64,000 nucleotides of DNA from Ianthella basta (Eukaryota > Porifera > Demospongiae > Verongiida > Ianthellidae). The translations under genes and the position numbers were made by a program. The notes under the pieces are model-generated. The model was not told the origin of the DNA and did not search any database. It saw only the letters and a program-made list of their open reading frames with translations. The stretch lies in contig OZ025881.1 in assembly GCA_964019415.1 (NCBI GenBank), positions 2,639,280 to 2,703,279 of the forward strand. Direction: 5' to 3'. Shown here one piece after another: positions 1 to 12,470 of the stretch; the first letter of the stretch is position 1; every line of letters starts with the position of its first letter.

Positions 1-594
1 TACAGCCTTCTGCTGTCAAAGGGAGTATCCTATACATACATACATACAATGTGACCTGTTGGATCCAGGCACCAGTTGGGTCTTCTGCCTAGCCATGGGA
101 AGAGAGCTGGCCACTCTAGACTATCTGCATGGTTCCCAGTTAGTGGTTGGAAGATAGCTACCACATTTTGTGCAACATTAACTGTCATTTGTACATAAAC
201 TGCATGTAAACAGTAGCATGACTGTACAAAATATGTGCTCATAATACAATATGACACTAAGTATTGATCCTATTACATGCACTGATGTATGTGGCCTTAA
301 CAGAATGCTATTGCAGACTTGCCAACAAGGAGGGACTGATTGAAAGTGTAGTGAACAGCCAGCTCTCTCTCAAAGAACTTAGCCATGTGTGTGAGGAGTG
401 GGACAGAGGAGTGGAAGGGATGGAGGCTCACCAGAGAGGTGTGTTAAATGGCTATCTTGCACACTGTACGTGTGTGTATGTACACTTGCACTAATATATA
501 TAAGAGCATGTTACATGAGCCCCGTTCTCTGCTGTGGTCTACAGACATTGAAGCATTCCTGGAGTACACCTGTTGGGCTATGGGCAATCAGTGA
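1..594 (+). pseudogene. AIRIM: AIRIM-like copy in unit A (left end cut by window; exons 2-4)
   Basis: Positions 1-24 are the last bases of exon 2, ending at a gtatcc donor. Exon 3 is 317-438, entered after a ttgcag acceptor and left at gtgtgt. Exon 4 is 545-594 and ends in TGA. The exon 3 and 4 reading frames are open and match the intact copy at 59628-61581, including the EEWDR motif and the ending AMGNQ-type (Asp to Gly against the intact copy). AIRIM works with AFG2-family AAA ATPases in late 60S ribosome maturation; that is known for the human protein. Exon 1 lies outside the window. The near-identical twin at 19056-20290 has a broken exon 1 start and a 27-base exon 2 deletion, so this copy is probably not functional either, but that cannot be seen here. 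Confidence 0.7.
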
Positions 595-859
595 CCCCAA
601 ACTGTTCCACACTCGGTGCCCTACAAGTCAGTTTACCATACCATGCACAGCTAGCACACACTGCCACTAATACACATACTGCAATGCCATCATAACTGTA
701 TACATACAATTGTGTTATACACAATTCATCCATATGAGGCACTGTGTGTAGTCGGTGCATCACATTGTTGTTGTTCTATGTACATTATGTAATACCTGCA
801 GCTGTGCATATCACACATTCCAGGGTGTGCTCTCCCTCCTCCCACAACAGGGTATACAT
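595..859. other. 3' flank of the AIRIM copy, unit A
   Basis: No gene is visible. The stretch matches the 3' flank of the intact AIRIM copy (from 61582 on) but has lost the bases that hold the end of the CHTF8 last exon there. The junction is near 860. Confidence 0.6.
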
Positions 860-931
860 TAGTTGATCTGAATCCTGATCAGTGACAAGGTTAACATCCA
901 TTGCTGTGTCTTCCTTGTCCTCCAGGGCAGC
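860..931 (-). pseudogene. CHTF8: CHTF8 last-exon stub, unit A
   Basis: The minus strand from 931 begins after a tttatatacactcag acceptor and encodes the start of the CHTF8 last exon ([11 protein letters not shown], then DVNLVTDQDSDQL). Homology stops near 860, where the conserved C-terminal part is replaced by sequence from beyond the gene. Codons match 62168-62100 in the real gene. With no first exon nearby and no conserved C terminus, this is a passenger of the unit duplication. Confidence 0.75.
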
Positions 932-2142
932 CTGAGTGTATATAAACCATATTATGCATTAAAGCACACACATTCACACTGTACATAAATACATCAATTG
1001 CATACATACACTACACAGACTTTGTCAACTCTAGATCATGTGTATAATGACTGTAAAGTTATTATAATTATAACCCCAATCCAGCATAATTATCATTTAT
1101 ATTACAGATGATCCGGCCATTATACGTAAATCATAGATAAATGTCATTTAATGAGTTGAATGTAGTTATTGTCAGTGCCCTAACGCACCCTACACTTCAC
1201 GTGTTGAGCTAGCAGAAGTGATGTAATGTCAGACAGTGCAAATGGCGCCATGGTCACTGCATACTAAAACTGAAATGATAGGCTTACTATGGCAAACAAA
1301 TACACTGAGTGTAAGTATTGTCCTTGACTGCCATGACTTTGACTGTGTCTGCAGTGACTGGAAAGCTCTGTCCTGTTTCAGGTTTTTTTCTCCGCCATTA
1401 AAGCGTGATAAGGGTGTTGGGCCATTTCTCCAGGTGTTCTTTATGTGCTGGCTAAAGACAGCATGACATCACTTCCACTACTGGAATATCTCAGGTGTCG
1501 CAGGAGTATCTCAGGAAACAGTATGACATCATGCACTACCACTTCCGGAAGCACTGATGACATCACTGCCATACTACAGGTGCCAGCCATGCACTGGAGC
1601 ACCTAGGGGGTTGACCACTCCCTTAAAGGCAAACGAGGCTCCTGCCCCCTATGGGGCAGCTCCTTGGGGTAAAGCTAGCTAGGTTACTGGCAGGTAAGCT
1701 TGCAGTCAATCAATCCTCGGTATAATATCTCATCTCTTAGGTAGGAAGGGGATTGATGCATGACATTAATTGTAATTTTATATACATGCAGGATTTCAAT
1801 TGGCGTTTCAAATTCAACTATGCACACTTGGAGCAATGGAACATGCTTGCCCCCAATGGCCATCACGCCATCATGCTTAAGGCCAACTTTTGATGATCAT
1901 TTGTTCATCAGCTGTATCTCTAAATAATATGACTTGAACTGACACTTGCAAGCAACCATGAAGCAAATTACTTTGGGAATCAAACTGCAGTCAGTTGGTA
2001 CATTATACCAAAAGTATAATTATACGATATACATTCCATGCATGAAAAATAGTATTAATGTGTGCTAGGTGTATATACAAATAAGTATGCATCATAGCCA
2101 CAGTCATGTAACGGTCACAGAGTTGTGGACAGCAAATTTGTT
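932..2142. other. CHTF8 intron remnant, then 3' flank of receptor copy A
   Basis: About 90 bases right of the stub still align with the CHTF8 intron at 62169-62248. From near 1020 the sequence is the receptor's 3' flank, shared with 20628-21838 and 52236-53460. It contains short AT-rich and CA-rich tracts and two tgacatca-type repeats (1491-1570). Short open frames in it are not conserved as proteins. I see no gene. Confidence 0.55.
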
Positions 2143-5100
2143 CTAGTTGTGAGTCCATCTTGGTTGCACCGGCCGGACATCAACAGTTACAGAACTAACA
2201 AGGGGGGTACCATCTTGTTCAGAGCCTTGTCCTTCATCTTTGTCTTCAGAATAAGTCTCTAAATGAGACTGTGAGTCGTTCAAGCCTTCCCTAAACCACC
2301 CTCCACCAACACCATCATCATCATGACCAACACCACCTGCATGTACCAGAGAAGGTATTGACTCATTGACAGAAGTCTGCTGTGAGGGACCACTACCAAG
2401 GAGATGACGCCGTTCACCTTGTCCCCTTCCCTTGTTGCAAAACCTTTTCTTCACCTTTTGTACAATCCTGTATGCTAGCACACCGAAGAAGAAAATGTAA
2501 GGTACGATGAGAAGAATAGCAATGGCTGCAACATATAATCCAGGGTTCAATCCTGGTTGCACATTTGTGTGGCCTCCAAGGTGTGCCAAGCAGCTAAGAA
2601 CAATAATGTTGGTGAAAAGTAGGCAATCTATGACAAAGTGTTTCTTTTGTTGACAAGGTTGCATTAGAGCATGGATTAGCAGAAAGGAAACACCACATAG
2701 GATCTGAACAAAGTACAATAAATAGTACTCAATGTTGAAGGCATCGTTGAAGTATAAGAGAAGGCGATAAACAAACCACATTCCTGCATAGAAGTGGTAC
2801 CTTGCTTTGTAGTGACCTTGGAAGATGTTCAACAGATGAAACACAAATCGTCTATTGTAGAATCGATTTAACTTGTCACCTAGTCGTGTGCTGCACTTGG
2901 TAGCCACTTGTGGGAGAACAGGATAACTGAAGAGAAACAATGGAGGCAGGATCACACCAATCAGCATCATTGCAATTGCCAAAACAGCAAAATATGCATG
3001 TGGATATCCAAAGAAAATCCAGTCACCGTTAAAATATGCTCGTGTAAGACCAGTCTTGAAAGCATTATTTCCTGTCGGCATATACAGAGGCCCAGGAGTC
3101 AGGATGTGCAGGGAAATAGTAGCTAACTTTCCATATGTGAGGACCAAACAGGTTGCAATGCCATGTACCAGGGAGGTTCTCTGAGCTAGCAGCTGTCGGA
3201 GTCTGTAGAAGAATAGGTTCACCTTGATGCAAACGTTGTGGCAGCAACGGCAGCACCATCCTCGATCCTGGCAGTAGCACAATACCCATACAAATACAAT
3301 CAAAAGAAAAGGATAGAAAGCAAATATGTAGTCTAGGGCAAGGGCCTCAAGTGGGGAGTGAAGTTCAGACACACAAAAGACGTGGCTCCATGAATCGGGA
3401 ACTAAACGGCCAAACTGCAAACTCCAAAATTCATAAGGAATTAGCAGGTACTGTAAAATACCATGTTCATCACAAGCACAGTACTGCAGATTCAGAGAGA
3501 GCACAACTTGGTTGAAGAATACAAAAGAACACAAAGAGCCCCCAACCACATTAAAGTCAAGCAGTAGGACTATGGCTATGACCAGAGTGGAAAGGAAGGG
3601 CTGCAAGATGAACCACAGCATCCACGCACCAGCAGAGGATGACTCTCCGCATTTTTCACTTCCGCATTCAAAGGTAGAAGTTAGGGTTACACCATGGGTG
3701 CAAGTGCCACACAGCACACCTTCATGAAATGAATGACAGACTCCTTCTACTGGGTTTGCAATGTTGAGGGGAACAATTTGATTTACACTTGATACACTGA
3801 CATTGCAGTATGGGCAATCGCCTGACACAAGCGGAGTATGATGTGGTGGACCAATATACCCTACCCAGTAGTGATTGTTACGGAAGAGTTCAATCTCGTT
3901 TCCATCATTATAACAAATGATCCCCTGCAGGTAACCAGGAGAGGAGCTGTTACTGCTACAGTCACATCTGTCATAGGACACAGTGTCCTCTTCGGATGAG
4001 AGTGGGATGGGGCTGTCTGTGGAGGATGTCACATTAGTAGTTCCAGGAGGACAAGAAGTAATGGTGGCATTGAAGTGAAACACCATGACAGGATCAGATA
4101 AAGTGCGGAGCTCCACTTCATGACTTACATCTTCCTCAATGCCTTTCTTCTTCACAAATGATATATCCCGTACCGTGTAGGTGTAATCCGATGACACCTG
4201 TATGCTTTGTTCAGTACCATTAACATTACTCACCTTTACAGTGGCATAGAAAGGGACAGTGACTGCATTGCTGAAGTCATCAACTGGATCAAAGTTGTGA
4301 ACTGCATTCAGGTCAATCAACTGACCAGGGAAAGTGGTTATGTTAATTTGACCTCCTCTTGGTAAAATATCTGATGCACCAGTCAAGATAGAGCCATTTC
4401 CATTTCCATATTCAAAGGCTATCCAAACAGGAGGCCGAAAAACACTCTCCCTGACAGAAAGGCTGTCATTGACAGATCCACCTGAACCTCCCCACATACA
4501 TGGGTACACTGATGACACATATATATCATTTCCTCCTTCGCTGGCAGCATTGTTCACAAACTGCACATTACAATCCCATTCTGATGCATTCTTCCACCAT
4601 TCAAAATAGCGAAACACGCAGTCTCTAGATGCCATGATTTGGTGTCCCCCAGAGGACTCAGAGTACACAGCTCCACCCTTACCAGCTGCCTTATTAAAGC
4701 CAAGAACCAATCCTGATCCATTATAGAAAGTGATCCAGCCACTGGCATAAGCTGCAATACCACCTCCATTGTGAGCATAGTTGTCAGTGACAAAAACATC
4801 AGCATTAGGCTTAAAATTAACTCCAGTGCCAACTACCGCAATCGCAGAGCCATTGTTGCTGTCAAAAAAGCTGTAGTCTTCCATATCAAACTGTATGCCA
4901 TAGCTGTAAAAGGTTCCCACTCCCAGCATAAATAAATGGTTGGGGTTGTAGTTGACTGAGTTGCCTTCAAAAGTGCATCTCTGCACTATCACTGTTGGGT
5001 GCACACCTGTGCTAACTAATTGCCACGGTAGGAGGCACACAGCAGAGCCAATACGTGCCACATTTTGTACAAATTTGCACAAGTCCATTGTAAGATGATT

Positions 5101-6314
5101 GGAAGCCTCAAACACATTCTGTTCACGCCCAGTTAGGAAGCTCACTCCACCACCAAATAAGGCTGTATTCCCAATAAAGTCTGAGGTACCAATGTATATT
5201 TCATTCCCAGCAATAGAGTCAGCTTCATCGTACAAAAGAAAGGCAAGTCTGAGACCTCCTCCACCCCCGCCATCAGGTTTGGTACGTTTATAGCAAATAT
5301 TATCTTGAAATAAGCTGAGATTGACAGAGAAGTTGTTCTTTTGTGCTCTGTCATGAAACTCACAGAACACTCCACCACCAAAACTGGCCTGATTTCCAAT
5401 AAAATGACATTCATTGACATTGATGACATTGTTTGATGAGTTCCCACTAAAATATATTGCCATTCCTCCTCCTCTGCCAAACGATTGATGGATGGATTGT
5501 CTTGGAGTAATGAACTGTGTATCATACTTTGAGATGATGCGGGCAGTGTTATTGGTGAAGTAACAGTTGTTGATCAAGTACTCTGCACCTAAGGATTTTT
5601 GCCACATTCATCGTCATCATAGTGACCAGGAGGGCAGTAAGGAAACTCAATGTTCACACCACCACCACCGTACAGGGTGTCTGTCATGTTCTCAGGAATA
5701 CCATTGTGATGAAACACTGATGAGTTGATGCTCACTCTGCCGCCTGTCTCATACAGCACCAGACCCACACCAATGGTCTCATTGATGTGGACATTCTCGA
5801 TCACAACATCTCTGCACCTCCAAATGTACAGACCAACCTCAAATGAAACAGTGTGCAGCTCGGACACATTGCCAATACTAGTGCTGGGTCTACTCTGTGA
5901 GCAGTTGAACAGAGTCAGGTCTGAGATCATGAGGTTGGTCATATTCACAAAGGCAAGACCGCTTGCATTCGAACAGTCTACTATCGTCTCCTCTGCTCCT
6001 GACCCCTGCACTACTAGTCCATCAAGCCAGCTGAGTGGAGTGCTGTGGATTGTCCCTAGGTCTTGAGTCAAGTCGAAGGTGCCAGGTCCTATCAGGAACT
6101 GTGTCGAGTTGGTGATGGTGCAGTTGGTGAGGGCATAGTGCAGCGTTCCACAGCTACCGTTTCCTTGCAAGCAAGCGGGGCTGTCTGTGCCATTGACAGC
6201 GATTTGGATAATCTTAGCGCAGTTGGCAGGCTCAACAGCAGTGCATCGTGCAGCCACCCATGCAAGTGCAGCACAGATCAGCACATACACATTCATGCTT
6301 CTTGAATCCACCAT
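2143..6314 (-). pseudogene. Beta-helix multi-span membrane protein, copy A (frameshifted)
   Basis: This is the same protein as the intact copy at 32184-36365, split into two overlapping frames. The first 241 codons (6314-5589) encode the signal peptide and the first beta-helix coils and end ECGKNP-stop. The remaining 1,154 codons (5607-2143) continue in the next frame with the FxxN/GGG ladder, the Cys-rich linker, all membrane spans and the tail ending PRWTHN. Against copies C and D, one base is missing near 5595-5605, just after the conserved DDDECGK. A' has the identical defect. Everything after the shift is open for 3.4 kb, so the lesion is young, is an assembly or sequencing error, or is bypassed. 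The 3' tail and 3' flank are closest to copy D. No function is known for the family; a cell-surface receptor or adhesion role is inferred. Confidence 0.8.
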
Positions 6315-6380
6315 TCAGAGGGGGGGGGGCAGTGCCACAAGGTCTTCACAGGTGCAACCTGCAAGGTGGCATATAGAAAC
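6315..6380 (-). promoter_or_regulatory. Poly-C tract and TATA-like site upstream of copy A
   Basis: On the coding strand a run of 10 C (6320-6329) lies five bases before the ATG. A ctatatgcc motif (6369-6376), inside a block conserved in all copies, lies about 57 bases upstream. Calling it a promoter is inference from position and conservation. Confidence 0.35.
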
Positions 6381-9300
6381 TAGTAGCTTGGATAGGGTCC
6401 AAAGCAACAATTAAGCCGTGCATTATGTTTGCACATTGAATTGTTCAATCTTATGTCATATGATCAGCACAATACCTATCCCAAAGTATACTAGTAAAGG
6501 AACAGAATCTGAAGTAAGCTTCAATTCGATTGTTGAATATTCACTTACACTTTCTGTCTGTTTTGGGAAACAGCAATCATGCCATAATTCATGCCCAAAT
6601 GCAACAAGGAGATGTCAGAGCGAATATCTGCTCATGTATATACTTTATTTGACAAGCCACCGAGGCCTATATATAGCTATGTACATCTCATTTCCTATCC
6701 TTCATCCCTTTCATTTAGTGACTTTATATATAGGATCTATCCCATTCAAGTCATCAGGTCACCCCCTCTCCCTATCCTTTCCATTCATCACTTTTCCTCT
6801 GTAGTGATCAGCAACCCGGCACTGGCTGCGCACCCTCTGATTCCATGCTACCGTCACTTTATTAACAATAAGAGCTAGCAAAAGCATACAAATCTTGTTT
6901 GATGAATAATTCACTAAAGCCCTTTGCCCGAGGATTGCATAGTGATTGCATTTTCACGAAGCCCTCATATGTGTGAAGATTTCATGAATGATCATGGCTC
7001 ATTTCATGCACACAGTACGTACACCTGTAGGGCTCCAATGTCACCATACAATTTGCCTTGCTGCTAGTGAGAGGGCTGTTGCTAATGAAGGTGCATGTCT
7101 TCAATCCATTTATACATCTACTGTACAGTCAATCACAGACAGCGTCACATTTACAAGGATTCCTACATTCAAGATTGTTGCTTTCCTAATCAGCCCATGC
7201 CCGAGTGAAGACACTAGACCATATGCAGGGGTATTTCATCCTGCAGTAGCAGGCATCACAATGCTAAAAACACTCACTGCCAGGGTTCCGGTTTTAAGCA
7301 TAACTGCATCAACCAAAAGTTAGCCATGCTGTAGTGCAATGAGGTTACTGTAATAATTACAGTGGGCAGATTTCACAGGTTGCCTTGGATACTCCTTGGA
7401 CATTCACCATGCTACAAGCATGGGCTATCAAATCATTTCTTACCATGCACTATACTGCTATAGGTAGAGGGAAACCTATATAAGGAACAGGTGCATGAAG
7501 GAATGCAGAACCTGGACTGGGAACACAAACAATCTGAACGACACTTTATTTGGGCACGTTGCGCTGAAATAATGTACATACTGGTAGGTACTCTAATTAT
7601 AACATCTATGGACAAGTATAGGGTGTAATGACTGAGCCTTGACAGCTGCCACATGATATATATATATATACGATTGATACAATAGTGGGTGTGATGGCTT
7701 GGGGTGGTAAGATCAGAAGTCTATATAGGCAGGTTCATGAGGATTCATTTTGCCTGTTTTGTGTAAGTGCTGCATGGGGCCAATCTGTGCCCTAGTGCCA
7801 ATGGGCATGGTGCACTTTAATAGTGATTGATTGATATAGGTATGTGTATGCCTGTCTGTGTGTGGGGGGAAGGGGTTCTGCATCACACAACTTACTATAC
7901 CAATGCTTAGCTACCACAGTGGGTACAACTGTATGTGATACAATGCACTAGGCCTATTTGCCCATAAAATATAGGACTTATATTAGTCAGGTATCGCCCA
8001 TTTGATGAAGCACATTAATGGGGTATGCGGTATGTGGTATGCAGCATGCGGCTATCACAACACCAATTCCTTACTGTGAAAGTGAACACCTGCTGATTGT
8101 ACCTGACAAAGCCTCCAAGGCCTATAGCAATGTATACGCACAATAGCTGTGAAACTGAAGAGACTGCAATTTCTGTATTGCCGACATCACTACCATAGCA
8201 GGAACTCCAACCCATCACTACAGTTCATGCTGCAATCAAGCTGATCCACAATCCTGCACTGGTACCTCAGCTGGAGAAAAGACGTGTGTGTGTTTTCCAA
8301 CCAGGAGTCAATCTGGAGCTGGCCTCTATATATAAAAGAATTACTCTGGCACTCCTACTTATGTGCATGCAATCCCAGTGTCCGCATACACACATATACA
8401 GTACAGCATCACAATGTAACGGTTATCCCCTCATGTTCACCACTACCCCTAAGGCAGTGGTTCAAAATGACCAGGAAGGCAAGGTGGGAAGCAGGAGCTT
8501 CTGTATATGAGGAGTATCTAGGGTAATTGACAATCCTAAATTGCCAAACGCCACCAAATTTTTGAACTAATTTTAAAACTACCCATCCTATGTAAACACC
8601 ATGGCTTTGTTCAGTTACAAACAAACTGGATTATAAACATTTCTTACTTATATCTGCATTATTATGCTTAGGCTTTATCTGCACTGTTAACCAGGTTAGG
8701 GCATGTTGTACATGTGCAGATATAGCAATTCGGCAACAGGAAAGTTCATGGAATAGCTAACACTAGGCTGTAGAGTTAGTGCCTGCAACAACCTCTCATT
8801 AATATGTAAGTTTTGCATCATTCTTATAGTATGCTTTGCTGTGCCCAAATGCATTGTCACACTGGTGATGGTAGTCACAAGACTACCACAACACCCAGCT
8901 GGCTGGCTAATTCCACATAGCTATGTAACTTAGCGAGCTTCTCCAAACATTACAATGACCACAATAACAAGCTCAGCTCAATCTCTAGATCTGCTTGTTA
9001 CCAATATACTACACTCGATTGTGTCGACAGAGGTAGCTAGCTGGCTATCCTCCTAATAAATCATACCACTAAGCATTCAGTTAGCTAATACACGAGGAGG
9101 GTCCAGAGACCGCAGGGTTAGCTAGCTATAAGCATAGCTACTTCACTAAAAAACAGTAGTTCAACAACAACACACATACGTTAACATACAATACTAACAA
9201 AATTTCTAACTGAATACACAGTTACTGCTCACGGAAGGCCTGTGACCGTGCAGTTGGGGATAGCTTTTTCATAGCTACATGGCCATCAGAGGAACTTACT

Positions 9301-9605
9301 TATCGCGGCGTTAACGTGCAGCAAACTTCCGAACAGGTTTCGTTACAGCAGAGCAATGGAGCCGCAGCGAATCAGGTTGACGCTGTTCACTGCCGCAAAT
9401 CTTGCGATAAAACAAAATAAAGACCAATATCTGACCAATATACTTCCTTTTCGCAGGCCTGACCATCTATGGGTAACGCCCACGTAGGAAGTGCGGCTGC
9501 CTGGAGACTTCTCCATGCTTCTAGTCACGTTCCCAGCTCACTTCCGACCGCCATTTTGACAAAGGCCCGAAAGTGGGTAAAGAAAGGGAATTCCCCTTTG
9601 TGCAC
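6381..9605. other. Spacer between receptor copy A and the next AIRIM exon
   Basis: There is no gene I can support in these 3.2 kb. The part at 6740-6860 (pyrimidine-rich, ending in ctctgattccatgc) recurs upstream of every receptor copy. The part at 8690-9270 recurs at 47930-48545 and 58240-59160. The last 330 bases (9280-9605) are the conserved AIRIM 5' flank. Short open frames are not conserved between units. A TA-repeat sits near 7658-7670. Confidence 0.5.
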
Positions 9606-9855
9606 ATGGCGAAGTTCAGGTAAAGTACGGCAAAGTTGTAAAATCTGCAAGGAATCAACTTAGCACTTGGAAAGAGTCCAGGCAAGAGATACAACTGCAA
9701 GTTTCGTCCCTAAAGAACCTCTCGGAACAACTCCAAAGTGTTTCTTTGTCAAGAGACCAAGCCCTGTATGACAGCTTTCCTGAGCTGTCTGTAAGGGTCA
9801 AAGGGAAGATTATAAGTTCCATGCATCAGGCACTAGAACACATCAAGAGGAACTG
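9606..9855 (+). pseudogene. AIRIM: Lone AIRIM exon 1, unit B
   Basis: This is an AIRIM first exon with its upstream flank and its gtaagg donor (856-861 of the 9-kb block) but no exons 2-4 downstream. One base is missing in the second codon (atggcgaag against atggccgag), so the ATG is out of frame with the rest. The downstream frame still encodes the ISSLKNLSEQLQ-type heptads (here VSSLKN) and FPELSVRV. It duplicates at 29300-29549. Confidence 0.8.
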
Positions 9856-10590
9856 GTAAGGAACAGTTGGCATAGGCTGTGGCATAGCGTACTTGAGCTG
9901 TTGGGGGCAAGTGCACAAGAATACACCAACCCCAATGAATTAACTATAGTAACTATCATGGGTGGCTAATCTTTAGCCCCGCTTTCCCATATAGGCAAAC
10001 GGCTGTGAAGGAGAACAATTGAAGGGGATTGATTGGCTTTCTTTAACGTATTTAATATGGCAGCGTACCCAAAGCCAGCCTGGAGTGTGCGTTATAAAGA
10101 GAATAATGTCATAGCTAGGCTGCTGTTAGCTAGCTAGCTACCCAATCTATTCTCTTAACCCCAGACTCAGTATGAGCTGTAGATGGGAACGAGGCCATGA
10201 TTAGCTCCACCCATTATGGCAGTTGACTGAGCGCAGTTGCTAGCAGACTGCGAGCATGGATTGGACCCCCTCGGGTTACTCCAAGGCTGTGTGGCGGCCA
10301 TGGGCTCACACAACTGGAGCCGAGTAGGGAGAGGGAGTTGGTGAGAGCACACCACAAGGGGGTCCATTTCATCAACATTAACTGTCAGTCTGGAAGACAG
10401 TTAGAACATACACTCTGTGTCTGATCCTAAAATGGGGAGGTCACATGATGTGTAATATTTCCCTGAAACCAGTTAATTGCATTGTAAACTTGTGTACCCA
10501 TGTGCACCCACACGCCCGGCCACACATCCATAGTCTCTTGTCCGGTGGAGGAGACATCTGTAGAACTATCGTTATCCAAGATATGCTCAG
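9856..10590. other. Type II spacer left of the LINE
   Basis: From about 10000 this sequence is specific to units B, B' and C (compare 29695-30284 and 39740-40315). It replaces AIRIM exons 2-4. It has no recognised gene. Tandem tagctagc tetramers occur near 10130-10140. Confidence 0.45.
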
Positions 10591-11400
10591 GGTGACCACA
10601 TTGCCCACATCAGCACAAAGGTCTCTCGCAGTTTGAACTTACTTCGGCGTACTATCATGGTTTCTTCCTAAATCCCTTCATTTACTCTACTTCAAGTCCT
10701 ATGTCATTCGGACCTTTGGCTATTGTGATGTTGTGTGGTCCAACTGTATATACCACTGCTGAAGCTAAACGTTCCAATACTCTTTTCAATTATGGGTGTC
10801 ATCTTGTTTTTCACAAGCCTCACCTTTACTCTGCCTCATCTGCCAGACAGGAGCTTCAATTTACAACCTTAAGCGACAGAAGAAAGTTTCACACGACTTG
10901 TGTCACTGTACAAGTGTTTGAACTTCCTGTCTCCACCGTACCTGACACACCTTTTGACACTCCATCAACCCACCACAACATACATGCATCAACCATGAAG
11001 CAATTCAACATCCCTGTGACCAGTTCCTCCTTTGGCCAAATAACTGGTGCTTTGGCGTGGCGATCCCTACCAAGCCATGTTCGGGTGTCCATAGATTTTC
11101 CTACTTTCTGCAAACTATACAATTGATGACCTATTTTTCCTTTCTATAAACATTTTGCATGAATTACCTCATACATTTCTATGCCCTTTTCACATGTACC
11201 ATACATTATTATTAATGTTGTTCTTTTAACCTAACATCTGACAAATGTATCAAACTCAACTCCAGTCGCATTCCCACTTATGCATCTTTTTATTTACCTC
11301 ATCCCACCCTTTTCTCCTCTTACGTGGATGCCTTTGGAGTAGCCTTTGGCTAGTGGCTTCCCACGTCAAATAAGATTACCTTACCTAGCCTAACCTCAAG
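10591..11400 (+). mobile_element. 5'-truncated LINE (CR1/L2/jockey-like reverse transcriptase tail)
   Basis: The plus strand encodes the last part of a non-LTR reverse transcriptase in three frames: HISTKVSRSLNLLRR, then FLPKSLHLLYFKSYV and FGYCDVVWSNC, then FNYGCHLVFHKP up to AWRSLPSHVRV and FPTFCKLYN-stop (about 10605-11125). Frameshifts separate them. A 3' untranslated stretch follows, ending aataagattaccttacc, typical of such elements. Unit C has the empty site near 40316-40320 (gctcag joined to accagctgcagtg), so the insertion is about 810 bases. A short ctca at both ends may be the target duplication. Confidence 0.85.
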
Positions 11401-12470
11401 CCAGATGCAGTGAGAACAAAGCACTTCAACTGTCTGTGCCAGCTGTGGTGGTCAAAATGGCAGGGGAGAGAGTGTGGGCAGCTACAAATGGTGGAAGTTT
11501 TGATCACAAAGGTATGTCTTTGTCAGTTACAAAGCCGGTTTTGTATAACTGTGGAAGATCTTCATGGTCGAAACATCAGCCTGCTACATGTTCACTCATG
11601 AAATCAGTGCATAACTCCGTCTTTCATTATCAGTAATACTGACCATTACATATAGATCACATTTTGCTGGTAGCTGTGGTGATATGAGCTCCCACTGCTA
11701 CATACTGCAATAATATTCTATCTGTATAAATAACCGTGGAATGCCAAGAGTGCATAATTATATGCTTAGATTTGACATCATTAGCATAAGGGAGGCCTAT
11801 TATAATTAGCCGGTTCATTTCCCAATTAACGTGCTTGGGACAGGAACACATATATAATTCTACATTGTTCACCATGCATATGCATGCAGAGAAAAGGATC
11901 CCCAGAAGAGTGATTCTTTGTCAACCTAAGCTCTGAGTTCATGTGATGTACAATTATAATTAACTTTATAATAACCCCAATCCAGCATAATTATCATCAT
12001 TTTTACATACAGTTGTTCACTTATTGTGCATGGGTAATTGTATAAGGTTTGCAGGCATGTGTACTGCAGCACATACAGGATTCAACTGGCATTTTCACCA
12101 TGCACCTGCACATTAGAAGCAATAGAGCATGCCCAACCATAGAGCCCCCCCCCCCCCGGCTATCATACAGTCGGTCTGTCAAATTTTGACAATTATTGGC
12201 CCAGCTAGAAATATATAATATGACTTAAGCTTGAACTCACGCTTGCAAGATACCATGAAGCAAAATACTGTGTATTATAAACAGGGGGGTATTCCCTCAG
12301 GGATTCAAACCACAAAGTCATGTTGGTAAATTATAGTACTACATAAGTATAAGTCATACATTTCCATGTATAACAATAGTATTAATGTGCGCTAAGTGCA
12401 TATACTATAATAAGTGTACCACATCACCACAGTTGTGTAATTAGTTGAGTTGTGGACAGCAAAACATGTT
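11401..12470. other. 3' flank of receptor copy B
   Basis: This includes a candidate short exon (11457-11511), an AT-rich tract and a poly-C run near 12147-12159. It is shared with B' and C. No other gene is visible. Confidence 0.45.
11457..11511 (+). other. Candidate short coding exon (ATG to gtatgt donor)
   Basis: The sequence starts caaaATGG, reads MAGERVWAATNGGSFDHK and meets an aaaggtatgt donor at 11512. Copies exist at 31151-31205 and 40377-40431. In unit C one change is silent (GCA to GCT) and one changes F to S. No partner exon was found and it may be chance. Confidence 0.2.

Noticed and set aside
2535-2560. tRNA T-arm-like sequence (ccagggttcaatcctgg) in receptor copies
   Set aside because: It lies inside the receptor coding frame, encoding QPGLNPGL, and no acceptor or anticodon arms fit around it.
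2908-3126. Open frames on the strand opposite the receptor genes, repeated in each copy
   Set aside because: They are shadows of the conserved receptor coding sequence.
2143-6314. Bacterial autotransporter or chlamydial Pmp gene
   Set aside because: The FxxN and GGG motifs are similar, but there is no autotransporter barrel. The C terminus is a multi-span helical domain, and the neighbours are spliced animal genes.
6988-7323. 111-codon open frame in the spacer (also at 26683)
   Set aside because: Kept only because the two copies are near-identical; not preserved in units B, C or D and like no known protein.
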